From NCBI RefSeq assembly GCF_943912555.1, contig NZ_CALTUR010000055.1, forward strand, positions 1-12,096: 12,096 nt of DNA. Reading direction: 5' to 3'. The notes under the pieces are model-generated. The model did not search any database. It was not told where the DNA came from and worked only from the letters and a program-made list of their open reading frames with translations. Made by a program: the position numbers and the translations under genes. The stretch is from an uncultured Streptococcus sp. (lineage in GTDB: Bacteria; Bacillota; Bacilli; Lactobacillales; Streptococcaceae). This document shows positions 6,841-12,096 of this stretch, in pieces; the first letter of the stretch is position 1, and every line of letters begins with the position of its first letter.

Positions 6841-6849
6841 AGTATATCA
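6841..6849 (-). promoter_or_regulatory. Extended -10 promoter of psaR
   Basis: On the minus strand TGATATACT is an extended -10 (TG-A-TATACT), 30 bases upstream of the ATG. The -35 region falls within the dyad at 6855-6872 and has no good match to consensus. Confidence 0.6.
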
Positions 6850-6872
6850 AAAAAAGCTAGATTTCTCTAGCT
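6849..6872. promoter_or_regulatory. Perfect dyad between divergent promoters (operator or minus-strand terminator)
   Basis: AGCTAGA (6855-6861) and TCTAGCT (6866-6872) are a perfect 7-bp inverted repeat around a 4-base centre. Read on the minus strand the hairpin is followed by a run of seven T, the form of an intrinsic terminator, yet no minus-strand gene lies upstream of it. It occupies the -35 regions of both divergent extended -10 promoters, so an operator role is equally possible. Confidence 0.5.
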
Positions 6873-6883
6873 GTGACTTTTTA

Positions 6884-6892
6884 TGTTATACT
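6884..6892 (+). promoter_or_regulatory. Extended -10 promoter of the phosphoesterase gene
   Basis: TGTTATACT (TG-T-TATACT) lies 30 bases upstream of the preferred ATG at 6923. No -35 match is seen; that region lies within the dyad at 6855-6872. Confidence 0.6.
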
Positions 6893-6922
6893 TATTGCAA
6901 GAGAAAAAACGAGGAGATGAAT

Positions 6923-7765
6923 ATGACAAAAATAGCTCTTCTTTCAGATATTCATGGAAATACTACAGCCTTGGAGGCTGTTTTGGCAGATACTCGGCAG
7001 CTAGGAGTGGATGAATACTGGCTTCTGGGAGATATTCTCATGCCAGGGACAGGGCGTAGAAGGATTTTGGACTTGTTGGCTCAACTACCGATTACAGCTA
7101 GAGTTTTGGGAAACTGGGAAGATAGTCTGTGGCATGGTGTCCGCAAGGAACTAGATAGTACTCGTCCTAGTCAACGTTATCTCTTGCGCCAGTGCCAGTA
7201 TGTTTTAGAGGAAATTTCCCTAGAAGAAATTGAACTGCTCCACAATCAACCCCTCCAGATTCATCGTCAGTTTGGTGATTTGACGGTAGGAATTAGCCAT
7301 CATCTGCCTGATAAGAACTGGGGACGAGAGTTGATTCATACTGGAGCGCAAGAGGATTTTGACCGCTTGGTGACCAACCCGCCTTGTGATATTGCTGTTT
7401 ATGGTCATATTCACCAGCAGTTGCTTCGTTACGGGACTGGTGGGCAATTGATTGTCAATCCGGGTTCGATTGGGCAACCATTCTTTCTAGATGCCCAGTT
7501 ACGGAAGGACTTGCGCGCCCAGTATATGATTTTGGAGTTTGATGATAAGGGCTTGGTAGATATGGACTTCCGACGAGTGGATTACGATGTGGCAGCTGAA
7601 TTGCAACTGGCTAAAGACCTCAAACTTCCTTATTTTGAGGTTTACTATGAAAGTCTGGTCAATGGTATTCACCATACTCATCATCAGGAATTTCTGAGAG
7701 AATTGGCCCAGAAAGAGGGCTATGATAGGGAATTAGATGCTTGGTTGAAAAGTGGTAACGATTGA
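6923..7765 (+). CDS. Calcineurin-like metallophosphoesterase (YfcE/MJ0936-type)
   Basis: The product has 280 residues from the second ATG. I chose 6923 over the ATG at 6917 because GAGGAG (6911-6916) lies six bases before 6923 but directly abuts 6917. The dimetal site is complete: D9 and H11 in SDIHG, D37 in LLGD, N64 in GNWE, His in ISHH (126-127) and GHIH at 161-164. NPGSIGQP (179-186) is also typical. The usual GNHE or GNCD motif reads GNWE, but the metal-binding Asn is kept. A C-terminal extension of about 70 residues follows the core, which makes it longer than YfcE-like enzymes of about 160-200 residues. It probably hydrolyses a phosphodiester or phosphomonoester in the cytoplasm; the substrate cannot be read from sequence. 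No terminator separates it from the next gene. Confidence 0.88.
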   Translation: MTKIALLSDIHGNTTALEAVLADTRQLGVDEYWLLGDILMPGTGRRRILDLLAQLPITARVLGNWEDSLWHGVRKELDSTRPSQRYLLRQCQYVLEEISLEEIELLHNQPLQIHRQFGDLTVGISHHLPDKNWGRELIHTGAQEDFDRLVTNPPCDIAVYGHIHQQLLRYGTGGQLIVNPGSIGQPFFLDAQLRKDLRAQYMILEFDDKGLVDMDFRRVDYDVAAELQLAKDLKLPYFEVYYESLVNGIHHTHHQEFLRELAQKEGYDRELDAWLKSGND

Positions 7766-7789
7766 CATTACAACTAAAAAGGGTATAAT
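7762..7789 (+). promoter_or_regulatory. Near-consensus promoter of the Rrf2-type regulator
   Basis: TTGACA (7762-7767), a 16-base spacer and TATAAT (7784-7789); both hexamers are perfect. The -35 overlaps the TGA stop of the phosphoesterase gene. The leader from about 7796 includes a 5-bp hairpin, GAGGC (7808-7812) with GCCTC (7819-7823), before the ribosome site AAAAGGAG. Confidence 0.85.
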
Positions 7790-7840
7790 AATAGAAAAAG
7801 AAGAGTAGAGGCAGGGTAGCCTCGTAAAAAGGAGAAGAGC

Positions 7841-8278
7841 ATGCAAATTCCAAGTAGATTTACCATTGCGACTCATATGCTGATAATCATTGCCCTCAAG
7901 GGGAAGGAAAGCAAGGTGACCAGTGATTTTTTAGCTGCTAGTGTCGGGGTCAATCCTGTCATTATCAGAAAGACCTTGTCCCAGTTGAAGAAGGCAGAGC
8001 TGATTTCAGTAGCGCGTGGAACGGGCGGAACAGAGATTGTTAGGGATCTCAAGGACATTAGTCTTTTAGATGTTTATCAGGCGGTCGAATGTCTTGGTAA
8101 GACAGGTCGACTCTTCAGTTTCCATGACAATCCAAATCCAAATTGCCCTGTAGGAGCTCATATTCATGATGTTTTGGATCAAAAATTGGAGAGAATCCAG
8201 CTGGCTATGGAGGCAGAGCTTGGTCAGACCAGTTTAGAGCAAGTTGTGGCCGATGCAGAGAGTCAGATGAAGGAGTAA
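7841..8278 (+). CDS. Rrf2-family transcriptional regulator (YwnA-like, no Fe-S cysteines)
   Basis: This 145-residue protein has an N-terminal winged helix (about 1-68) with FTIATHMLIIIALK, VTSDFLAASVGVNPVIIRKTLSQLKKAELI and the wing RGTGGTEI. A dimerisation helix (about 106-125) and the loop FHDNPNPNCPVGAHIH follow. It is the Rrf2 family in its YwnA-like branch. Only two cysteines are present (84 and 102), and the three-cysteine cluster of IscR/NsrR-type members is missing. It is therefore unlikely to bind a conventional 2Fe-2S or 4Fe-4S cluster; a thiol or small-molecule signal is possible. AAGGAG lies seven bases upstream. A promoter as strong as the one in front suggests repression, perhaps by itself. 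Target genes are not evident here. Confidence 0.88.
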   Translation: MQIPSRFTIATHMLIIIALKGKESKVTSDFLAASVGVNPVIIRKTLSQLKKAELISVARGTGGTEIVRDLKDISLLDVYQAVECLGKTGRLFSFHDNPNPNCPVGAHIHDVLDQKLERIQLAMEAELGQTSLEQVVADAESQMKE

Positions 8279-8296
8279 TTTTTTCTTTAAAACAAG

Positions 8297-8488
8297 AAAA
8301 GCTTATGAGAAGGTTTTTATACTCAATGAAAATCAAAAAGCAAACTAGGAAGCTAGCCGCAGGTTGCTCAAAGCACTGCTTTGAGGTTGTAGATAGAACT
8401 GACGCAGTCAGTAATCATAGCTACGGTAAGGCGACGCTGACGTGGTTTGAAGAGATTTTCGAAGAGTATTACCTTTTCATAAGCTTTT
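8297..8488. terminator. Terminator hairpin interrupted by a BOX element
   Basis: The left arm AAAAGCTTATGAGAAGGT (8297-8314) and right arm ACCTTTTCATAAGCTTTT (8471-8488) pair over all 18 bases with one G-U wobble. Between them lies the BOX at 8318-8471. Without the BOX this would be a compact bidirectional terminator with an A-rich left side and a T-rich right side, between the Rrf2-type gene (stop 8278) and the convergent hydrolase gene (stop codon 8488-8490). Confidence 0.7.
8318..8471 (-). repeat. BOX element, modules A-B-C, reverse orientation
   Basis: On the plus strand the order is boxC (about 8318-8365), boxB (8366-8410, 45 bases) and boxA (8411-8471). It begins ATACTCAATGAAAATC and ends GATTTTCGAAGAGTATTA, and it holds the BOX primer core with one change (CTACGGTAAGGCGACGCTGACG in two parts, 8420-8441). 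The length of about 154 is that of a complete A-B-C unit. Unlike the copy at 47-244, both termini are intact. Confidence 0.95.
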
Positions 8489-9561
8489 TATCTATTCTTC
8501 CAAGCTTGGTAACGGGTATCAATCAATAACTGGGTAAGGCGACCCATAGTTTCCCTTTCTTCTGGAGTGAGGGATTGAGCTTGGACAAAGAGATGATGAA
8601 TGTGCTCAATAGCCTTGAAGGAAGACAGGTCATTGATAGAGGTGATACCAGCATCAAGAATACTGCCAAAGAAGAGGTCGAAGTAAAGTTGGAGTTCCTC
8701 GTCAGGGACTGTGGCCACCCACTCCTTGAAGGTTGTGTCAACTTGTTGGCTATCACTGTTGGTTTTATCCAGTTGGACGAAGTGCTTGTTCTCAATCTGC
8801 CAACTAAAGGTATCATGCTGGGCGATACCACCAAAGGCAGTACTGTGCACGATGATTTGGTGGTTAGGGATTTCCATCATCATACCGATAATGGACCCTT
8901 GCGGGATGAAGCCCTTGGTTCTATCCATTATCCTTTGATAGCCCTCGGTTTGTGTCAATTCTTTGTGGAGACCAGGCGCATCAAAGGTATAAATTGCTGT
9001 GATTTGATTTTGCAAGCTTTGCTCAATTTGACTAGCAGCATAGATGGCTAGATTTCCTCCCTTGGAATGCCCAGCCAGAATGACCTTCTGCTTAGGATGG
9101 TGGGCAAAAAAGTTCTTTAAATAGCGGAGGGCATGCTTTTGAGCAGGAATTTCCTTCATATAGGTTAGGTGGAAATCTTCCTTCCAGCCAATGATACTGT
9201 CATCTGTCCCACGAAAGACAATCAGATAGGTATCGAGAGTGAGGCGGTAGGTCATAGCCGCAAATTGCTTTTGCAGTTCAGGGTCGATGTCGTTGATGAA
9301 ATGGGAGAGTTTGCAATTTTTGAAGCGTTTGTGTTGAGCTAGTTCATCTAATAGCTGGAGGCGATTTTTGCTGGTCAACATGTTAGGTTCCCTTGGAACC
9401 TGAGGAGCCAGGTCTAAAAGCCGCTGAGGACTTGTGGAGACCAGATTATCAAAGGAGAGGTAGGTGATTTCTGTTAAGGCTAGAATGTCTAACTCATTCA
9501 ATGGAAGGTCGTAATAAGAATCGTATGCGACATCTTTCAGATAGTCAAAAATATTGGCCAT
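8488..9561 (-). CDS. Alpha/beta hydrolase of the DUF2974 (Mbeg1-like) family
   Basis: The product has 357 residues and no signal peptide. The lipase-type nucleophile elbow is GHSKGG at 164-169 with Ser166. FRGTD (116-120) precedes it and probably forms part of the oxyanion hole, FDAPG (193-197) supplies a candidate acid Asp194, and QHD (248-250) a candidate His249. This arrangement matches the DUF2974 lipase-like family, common in streptococci and lactobacilli and of unproven substrate. Most members are thought to be intracellular esterases or lipases. AAAGGAG lies six bases upstream of the ATG. It is divergent from the two-component genes with a 155-base gap and convergent with the Rrf2-type gene. 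Its stop codon lies at the edge of the BOX-split terminator. Confidence 0.85.
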   Translation of the reverse strand: MANIFDYLKDVAYDSYYDLPLNELDILALTEITYLSFDNLVSTSPQRLLDLAPQVPREPNMLTSKNRLQLLDELAQHKRFKNCKLSHFINDIDPELQKQFAAMTYRLTLDTYLIVFRGTDDSIIGWKEDFHLTYMKEIPAQKHALRYLKNFFAHHPKQKVILAGHSKGGNLAIYAASQIEQSLQNQITAIYTFDAPGLHKELTQTEGYQRIMDRTKGFIPQGSIIGMMMEIPNHQIIVHSTAFGGIAQHDTFSWQIENKHFVQLDKTNSDSQQVDTTFKEWVATVPDEELQLYFDLFFGSILDAGITSINDLSSFKAIEHIHHLFVQAQSLTPEERETMGRLTQLLIDTRYQAWKNR

Positions 9562-9688
9562 AAGAGCTCCTTTCTTTTTATTTATCTTATCAAATGTCCC
9601 TCAAATTAGCTACTAGGCTTGCCTCACTATGTTGGTTAAAAACAAGCTATGTCAAATTCAGTTTCAGACCTTCTAGCATGGAAAAATC

Positions 9689-9697
9689 TGTTATAAT
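9689..9697 (+). promoter_or_regulatory. Extended -10 promoter of the two-component operon
   Basis: TGTTATAAT (TG-T-TATAAT) is a perfect extended -10, about 20 bases upstream of the response-regulator ATG. The -35 region (9669-9674) has no consensus match, which may mean that an activator is needed. The transcript leader would be only about 13 bases, just enough for the ribosome site AAAGGAGGA. Confidence 0.7.
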
Positions 9698-9716
9698 AAT
9701 AGAAAAGGAGGAGCGC

Positions 9717-10394
9717 ATGCACAAGGTTTTACTAGTAGAAGATGATCAGGTTATTCGTCAACAGGTCGGGAAAATGCTCTCTGAATGGGGATTTGAAGTG
9801 GTCTTGGTAGAAGACTTTATGGAAGTTTTGAGTCTTTTTGTCCAATCGGAACCTCATCTGGTCCTTATGGATATTGGCTTGCCCTTATTTAATGGCTATC
9901 ACTGGTGTCAGGAGATTCGCAAGATTTCCAAGGTGCCTATCATGTTTCTGTCTTCGAGAGACCAGGCTATGGATATCGTTATGGCAATCAATATGGGGGC
10001 GGATGACTTTGTGACCAAGCCCTTTGATCAGCAGGTTCTTTTAGCCAAGGTTCAGGGTTTGTTGCGCCGGTCCTATGAGTTTGGGCGTGACGAAAGTTTA
10101 CTGGAATATGCTGGTGTTATCCTTAATACTAAATCCATGGATGTACATTATCAAGGGCAAGTCTTGAACTTGACCAAGAACGAATTCCAGATTTTACGAG
10201 TGCTGTTTGAGCATGCAGGCAATATCGTAGCGCGTGACGACCTCATGCGGGAACTTTGGAACAGTGACTTTTTCATTGATGATAATACGCTCTCTGTTAA
10301 TGTGGCTCGTTTGCGTAAAAAGTTGGAAGAGCAGGGCTTGGTAGGATTTATCGAGACCAAGAAAGGGATAGGATACGGTCTGAAGCATGCTTGA
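9717..10394 (+). CDS. rr01: OmpR-family response regulator (pneumococcal RR01-like, BceR type)
   Basis: The product has 225 residues. An upstream in-frame start at 9594 exists, but 9717 is preferred: AAAGGAGGA precedes it, the promoter -10 is at 9692-9697, and the protein then begins with the normal receiver start MHKVLLVEDD. The receiver domain (1-115) has D9 and D10, the phosphoacceptor D52 in LMDIGLP, S80, and K101 in KPF. The winged-helix DNA-binding domain (about 126-222) ends with the usual TKKGIGYGL. Length and partner match pneumococcal TCS01, which I recall as linked to bacitracin and antimicrobial-peptide response through a BceAB-type transporter. It overlaps the kinase gene by 8 bases, so the two are translationally coupled. 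Confidence 0.92.
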   Translation: MHKVLLVEDDQVIRQQVGKMLSEWGFEVVLVEDFMEVLSLFVQSEPHLVLMDIGLPLFNGYHWCQEIRKISKVPIMFLSSRDQAMDIVMAINMGADDFVTKPFDQQVLLAKVQGLLRRSYEFGRDESLLEYAGVILNTKSMDVHYQGQVLNLTKNEFQILRVLFEHAGNIVARDDLMRELWNSDFFIDDNTLSVNVARLRKKLEEQGLVGFIETKKGIGYGLKHA

Positions 10395-11361
10395 TTGGAA
10401 ACTATTTTTTCTAGCCTATCTGCGCTCCCGTAGTCGTCTGTTTGTCTATCTGCTTTCTTTGACGTTTCTGGTTTTGCTCTTTCAGTTTTTATTTGCCAGT
10501 TTAGGAACTTACTTTCTCTACTTTTTCCTGCTGTGTTGCTTTGTAACCATCTTATTTTTCACTTGGGACATATTGGTGGAAATGAAGGTCTATCGTCAGG
10601 AAATTCTCTATGGGGAGAGGGAAGCCCAGTCTCCTTTGGAAATAGCTTTAGCAGAAAAATTAGAAGCGCGGGAGATGGAACTCTATCAGCGGAGGTCAGA
10701 TTCAGAAAGAAAACTGATGGATTTGCTGGATTACTATACCTTGTGGGTCCATCAGATTAAGACCCCCATTGCAGCCAGTCAACTCTTAGTTGCAGAAGTA
10801 GCTGACCGCCAACTGAAGCAGCACTTGGAACAAGAAATTTTCAAGATCGACTCCTATACAAATTTGGTTTTACAGTATCTGCGTTTAGAAAGTTTCCATG
10901 ATGATTTGGTCTTAAAGCAGGTTCAAATTGAGGACTTGGTTAAGGAAATAATTCGTAAATATGCTCTTTTCTTTATTCAAAAAGGATTAAATGTCAATCT
11001 ACATGACCTTAATAAAGAAATCGTGACGGATAAAAAGTGGCTGCTAGTGGTCATTGAGCAAATCATCTCCAACAGTCTCAAGTACACCAAGGAAGGTGGT
11101 CTGGAGATTTATATGGAGGGGCAAGAGCTTTGTATCAAGGATACGGGAATCGGGATAAAAAACAGTGATGTCCTCCGAGTCTTTGAACGTGGCTTTTCAG
11201 GATATAATGGCCGCCTAACCCAGCAGTCATCTGGACTTGGCCTCTACCTATCTAAGAAAATTTCTGAAGAACTGGGGCACCAGATTCGTATCGAGTCTGA
11301 GGTCGGTACAGGAACGACAGTGCGGATTCAGTTTGCTCAAGTGAACCTAGTCCTTGAGTGA
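10387..11361 (+). CDS. hk01: Intramembrane-sensing histidine kinase (pneumococcal HK01-like, BceS type)
   Basis: The product has 324 residues. Two membrane helices (about 17-37 and 41-61) are separated by only a few residues, so there is no extracellular sensor domain; this is the plan of BceS-type kinases, which sense through an ABC transporter. The dimerisation and phosphoacceptor helix has H122 in WVHQIKTP. The ATPase domain shows the N box (EQIISNSLKYTKEG, 224-237), the G1 box DTGIGI (252-257), the F box VFERGFSG (265-272) and the G2 box GLGLYLSK (283-290). All catalytic boxes are intact. It starts inside the response-regulator gene. No BceAB-type transporter is adjacent in this window, so the sensory partner must be encoded elsewhere. 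Confidence 0.93.
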   Translation: MLDWKLFFLAYLRSRSRLFVYLLSLTFLVLLFQFLFASLGTYFLYFFLLCCFVTILFFTWDILVEMKVYRQEILYGEREAQSPLEIALAEKLEAREMELYQRRSDSERKLMDLLDYYTLWVHQIKTPIAASQLLVAEVADRQLKQHLEQEIFKIDSYTNLVLQYLRLESFHDDLVLKQVQIEDLVKEIIRKYALFFIQKGLNVNLHDLNKEIVTDKKWLLVVIEQIISNSLKYTKEGGLEIYMEGQELCIKDTGIGIKNSDVLRVFERGFSGYNGRLTQQSSGLGLYLSKKISEELGHQIRIESEVGTGTTVRIQFAQVNLVLE

Positions 11362-11420
11362 GAATAGACTGGGGACAAAGTCTGTAAAATTAAAAAACGC
11401 ATAATATCAAGGTGAACTGC

Positions 11421-11468
11421 ACCCCAAAAGTTAGACAGAAAAAATCTAACTTTTGGGGTATTTTTATT
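11421..11468 (+). terminator. IS left-end hairpin, probable terminator for the two-component operon
   Basis: ACCCCAAAAGTTAGA (11421-11435) and TCTAACTTTTGGGGT (11445-11459) are perfect 15-bp arms with a 9-base loop, followed by ATTTTTATT. In IS3-type elements such a hairpin can hide the orfA ribosome site from incoming transcripts. Here no better terminator is found between the kinase stop (11361) and this point; only a weak 5-bp stem, AGACT with AGTCT (11366-11383), lies between. Confidence 0.6.
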
Positions 11469-11642
11469 ATGAAATTAACTTATGATGATAAAGTTCATAG
11501 CTATGGACACGGAAAGCAGGGTGGTAACTTAAAGAGGCTTTCAAAAAAATATGGGATTAACCTTTCAAATATTAGATATCTTAATCCGAAAAATTTAAAA
11601 GAGTTAAAGGACAGGAACGAAGCCTTACAACGAAAAAGATAG
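11469..11642 (+). pseudogene. Remnant of IS3-family orfA
   Basis: The 57-residue frame begins MKLTYDDKVHSYGHGKQGG, close to the start of IS861-type OrfA, including the helix-turn-helix (LKRLSKKYGINLSNIRYL). It then passes straight to LKELKDRNEALQRKR, which matches the coiled-coil tail of OrfA. The middle of about 100 residues is missing, so this looks like an in-frame internal deletion. It stops at 11642. A DNA-binding helix-turn-helix may survive, but there is no reason to think it is used. Confidence 0.75.
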
Positions 11643-11960
11643 AGAAATGTTTTAGGAGAATTTCGAATAGATTTACTTCTTGAAACAGCTGAATAAGAGC
11701 TATAAACATCAAGAAATAAAAGCTGAAATATAAACTATTATACGGAACAGAAGGGCAATAGCTCATATAATGGAATGATGGAATCTTTCCTAGAAATTTT
11801 TAAACCTGCGATGATTTATGGATATTAGAAGAGCTTTAGATTTTTTCAGGATATTTCGCAAACTATTATATTGATTACTATGATAACAAACGAACCAAAA
11901 TCAAATAAAAGGACTTAGTACTGTGCGATACAGAACTAAGTCCTTTACTTAAACTAACTA
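11643..11960 (+). pseudogene. Scrambled remnant of IS3-family orfB (transposase)
   Basis: No frame is open throughout. Pieces recognisable as the DDE transposase are EQLNKSYKHQEIKAEI near 11684-11731, KGNSSYNGMMESFLEIFKPAMIYGY near 11752-11826, and YYIDYYDNKRTKIK near 11866-11908. A single-base deletion near 11907 then shifts the frame; restored, it reads KGLS, YRTKSF. Most of the N-terminal half and the first catalytic Asp residues are missing. The gene is dead. Confidence 0.75.
11908..11946 (-). terminator. Hairpin in the orfB 3' end, possible terminator of the minus-strand CDS
   Basis: AAAGGACTTAGT (11908-11919) and ACTAAGTCCTTT (11935-11946) pair perfectly over 12 bases; inside, CTGT (11921-11924) pairs with ACAG (11930-11933). 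On the minus strand it is followed by TATTTG after the T-rich arm. It lies 46 bases beyond the stop of the minus-strand CDS at 11992. The sequence is also the former coding end of the transposase. Confidence 0.5.
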
Positions 11961-11991
11961 ACTTTTTTTGGAAGTACAGTTACTCTATAGT

Positions 11992-12096
11992 TTATTTACC
12001 AGAAGTTATTACGTTTTCCCATTCAATAGCTTCTGTTTGAACCTCTAGAGTTATTTTCCCTTCCTTTTCATAAAATTCGCTTACATTAAATTTATT
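11992..12096 (-). CDS. C-terminal end of an unrecognised protein (partial, runs off the window)
   Basis: The last 34 residues and the stop codon of a minus-strand frame are present, and the frame is open to the window edge. The segment contains VSEFYEKEGKITLEVQTEAI and ends EWENVITSGK. It is mostly charged and hydrophilic with no membrane segment. No family can be named from so short a piece. Support is limited to an open frame of sensible composition and a hairpin downstream in the correct orientation. The gene lies next to the right end of the IS remnant, and its stop is 9 bases from that end, so the IS may have replaced its original downstream region. Confidence 0.45.
   Translation of the reverse strand, partial: NKFNVSEFYEKEGKITLEVQTEAIEWENVITSGK

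Larger units (their letters stand above)
11413..11982 (+). mobile_element. Internally deleted IS3-family element (IS861/IS150-like)
   Basis: The left end TGAACTGCACCCCAAAAG (11413-11430) and the right end, read on the minus strand as TAACTGTACTTCCAAAAAAA, are imperfect inverted repeats. Inside are the start of orfA (11469) and pieces of orfB in several frames: KGNSSYNGMMESF near 11755-11790, matching the transposase catalytic DNAMMESF region, and IDYYDNKRTKIK near 11872-11908, followed by frame-shifted KGLS...YRTKSF. At about 570 bases it is less than half of a full IS3 element, and it cannot make transposase. No target-site duplication is visible (AAGG on the left, CTCT on the right). The exact IS name cannot be fixed from memory. 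Confidence 0.85.

Noticed and set aside
6917..6922. First ATG of the phosphoesterase frame
   Set aside because: The GAGGAG ribosome site directly abuts this ATG, leaving no spacing; the next ATG at 6923 has a normal six-base gap.
8305..8529. Plus-strand 74-residue open frame across the BOX
   Set aside because: It is the translation of a BOX element and a terminator arm; such frames recur wherever BOX occurs.
8575..9051. Plus-strand 158-residue open frame inside the hydrolase gene
   Set aside because: It is antisense to the conserved catalytic region of the DUF2974 protein and has no ribosome site.
9594..9716. N-terminal extension of the response regulator
   Set aside because: It would place 41 unrelated residues before the receiver domain and requires transcription from upstream of the clear extended -10 at 9689-9697; the strong ribosome site is at 9717.
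1..12096. CRISPR array, prophage, or a new defence or toxin-antitoxin system
   Set aside because: No regularly spaced repeats, cas-like genes, phage structural genes or paired small overlapping genes were seen. The repeats present are BOX elements and IS remnants.

Overview
This is a low-GC Firmicute chromosome segment that almost certainly comes from Streptococcus pneumoniae or a very close mitis-group relative. Two copies of the BOX repeat (one A-B-B-C, one A-B-C in reverse), a DtxR-type regulator whose metal ligands match pneumococcal PsaR by residue number, and a Bce-type two-component pair of the same size as pneumococcal RR01/HK01 all agree. No rRNA, tRNA or CRISPR array was seen.

Layout, left to right. 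1-272: the terminus of what looks like an ISL3-type insertion sequence abuts a BOX A-B-B-C element. 273-1289 (minus): an MBL-fold hydrolase and a small exported protein, followed by the decayed remains of a tandem copy of that small protein. 1290-1633: a gap with no intact gene, holding the remnant, an orphan terminator and the rel promoter. 1634-4329 (plus): rel (bifunctional (p)ppGpp synthetase/hydrolase) and dtd (D-aminoacyl-tRNA deacylase), ending in a 19-bp hairpin shared with the convergent genes. 4368-6811 (minus): two tandem paralogous 137-aa four-helix membrane proteins, a PnuC-like transporter and psaR, with three separate transcription starts visible. 6923-8278 (plus): a calcineurin-like phosphoesterase and, from a near-consensus promoter that overlaps its stop codon, an Rrf2-family regulator. 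8297-8488: a terminator hairpin interrupted by the second BOX. 8488-9561 (minus): a DUF2974-type alpha/beta hydrolase. 9717-11361 (plus): the two-component pair. 11413-11982: an internally deleted IS3-family element. 11992-12096 (minus): the 3' end of an unrecognised CDS.

The genes form no single pathway. They are housekeeping stress functions (rel, dtd), metal and cofactor homeostasis (psaR, pnuC-like) and envelope sensing (TCS). No wholly new system was found. The most interesting material is in the non-coding architecture: a BOX sitting in the loop of a shared terminator, IS ends and IS coding sequence that appear to serve as terminators, a perfect dyad between the divergent psaR and phosphoesterase promoters, and a decaying duplicate of a small exported protein. 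All names and family assignments come from reading motifs and from memory; no database search was made.
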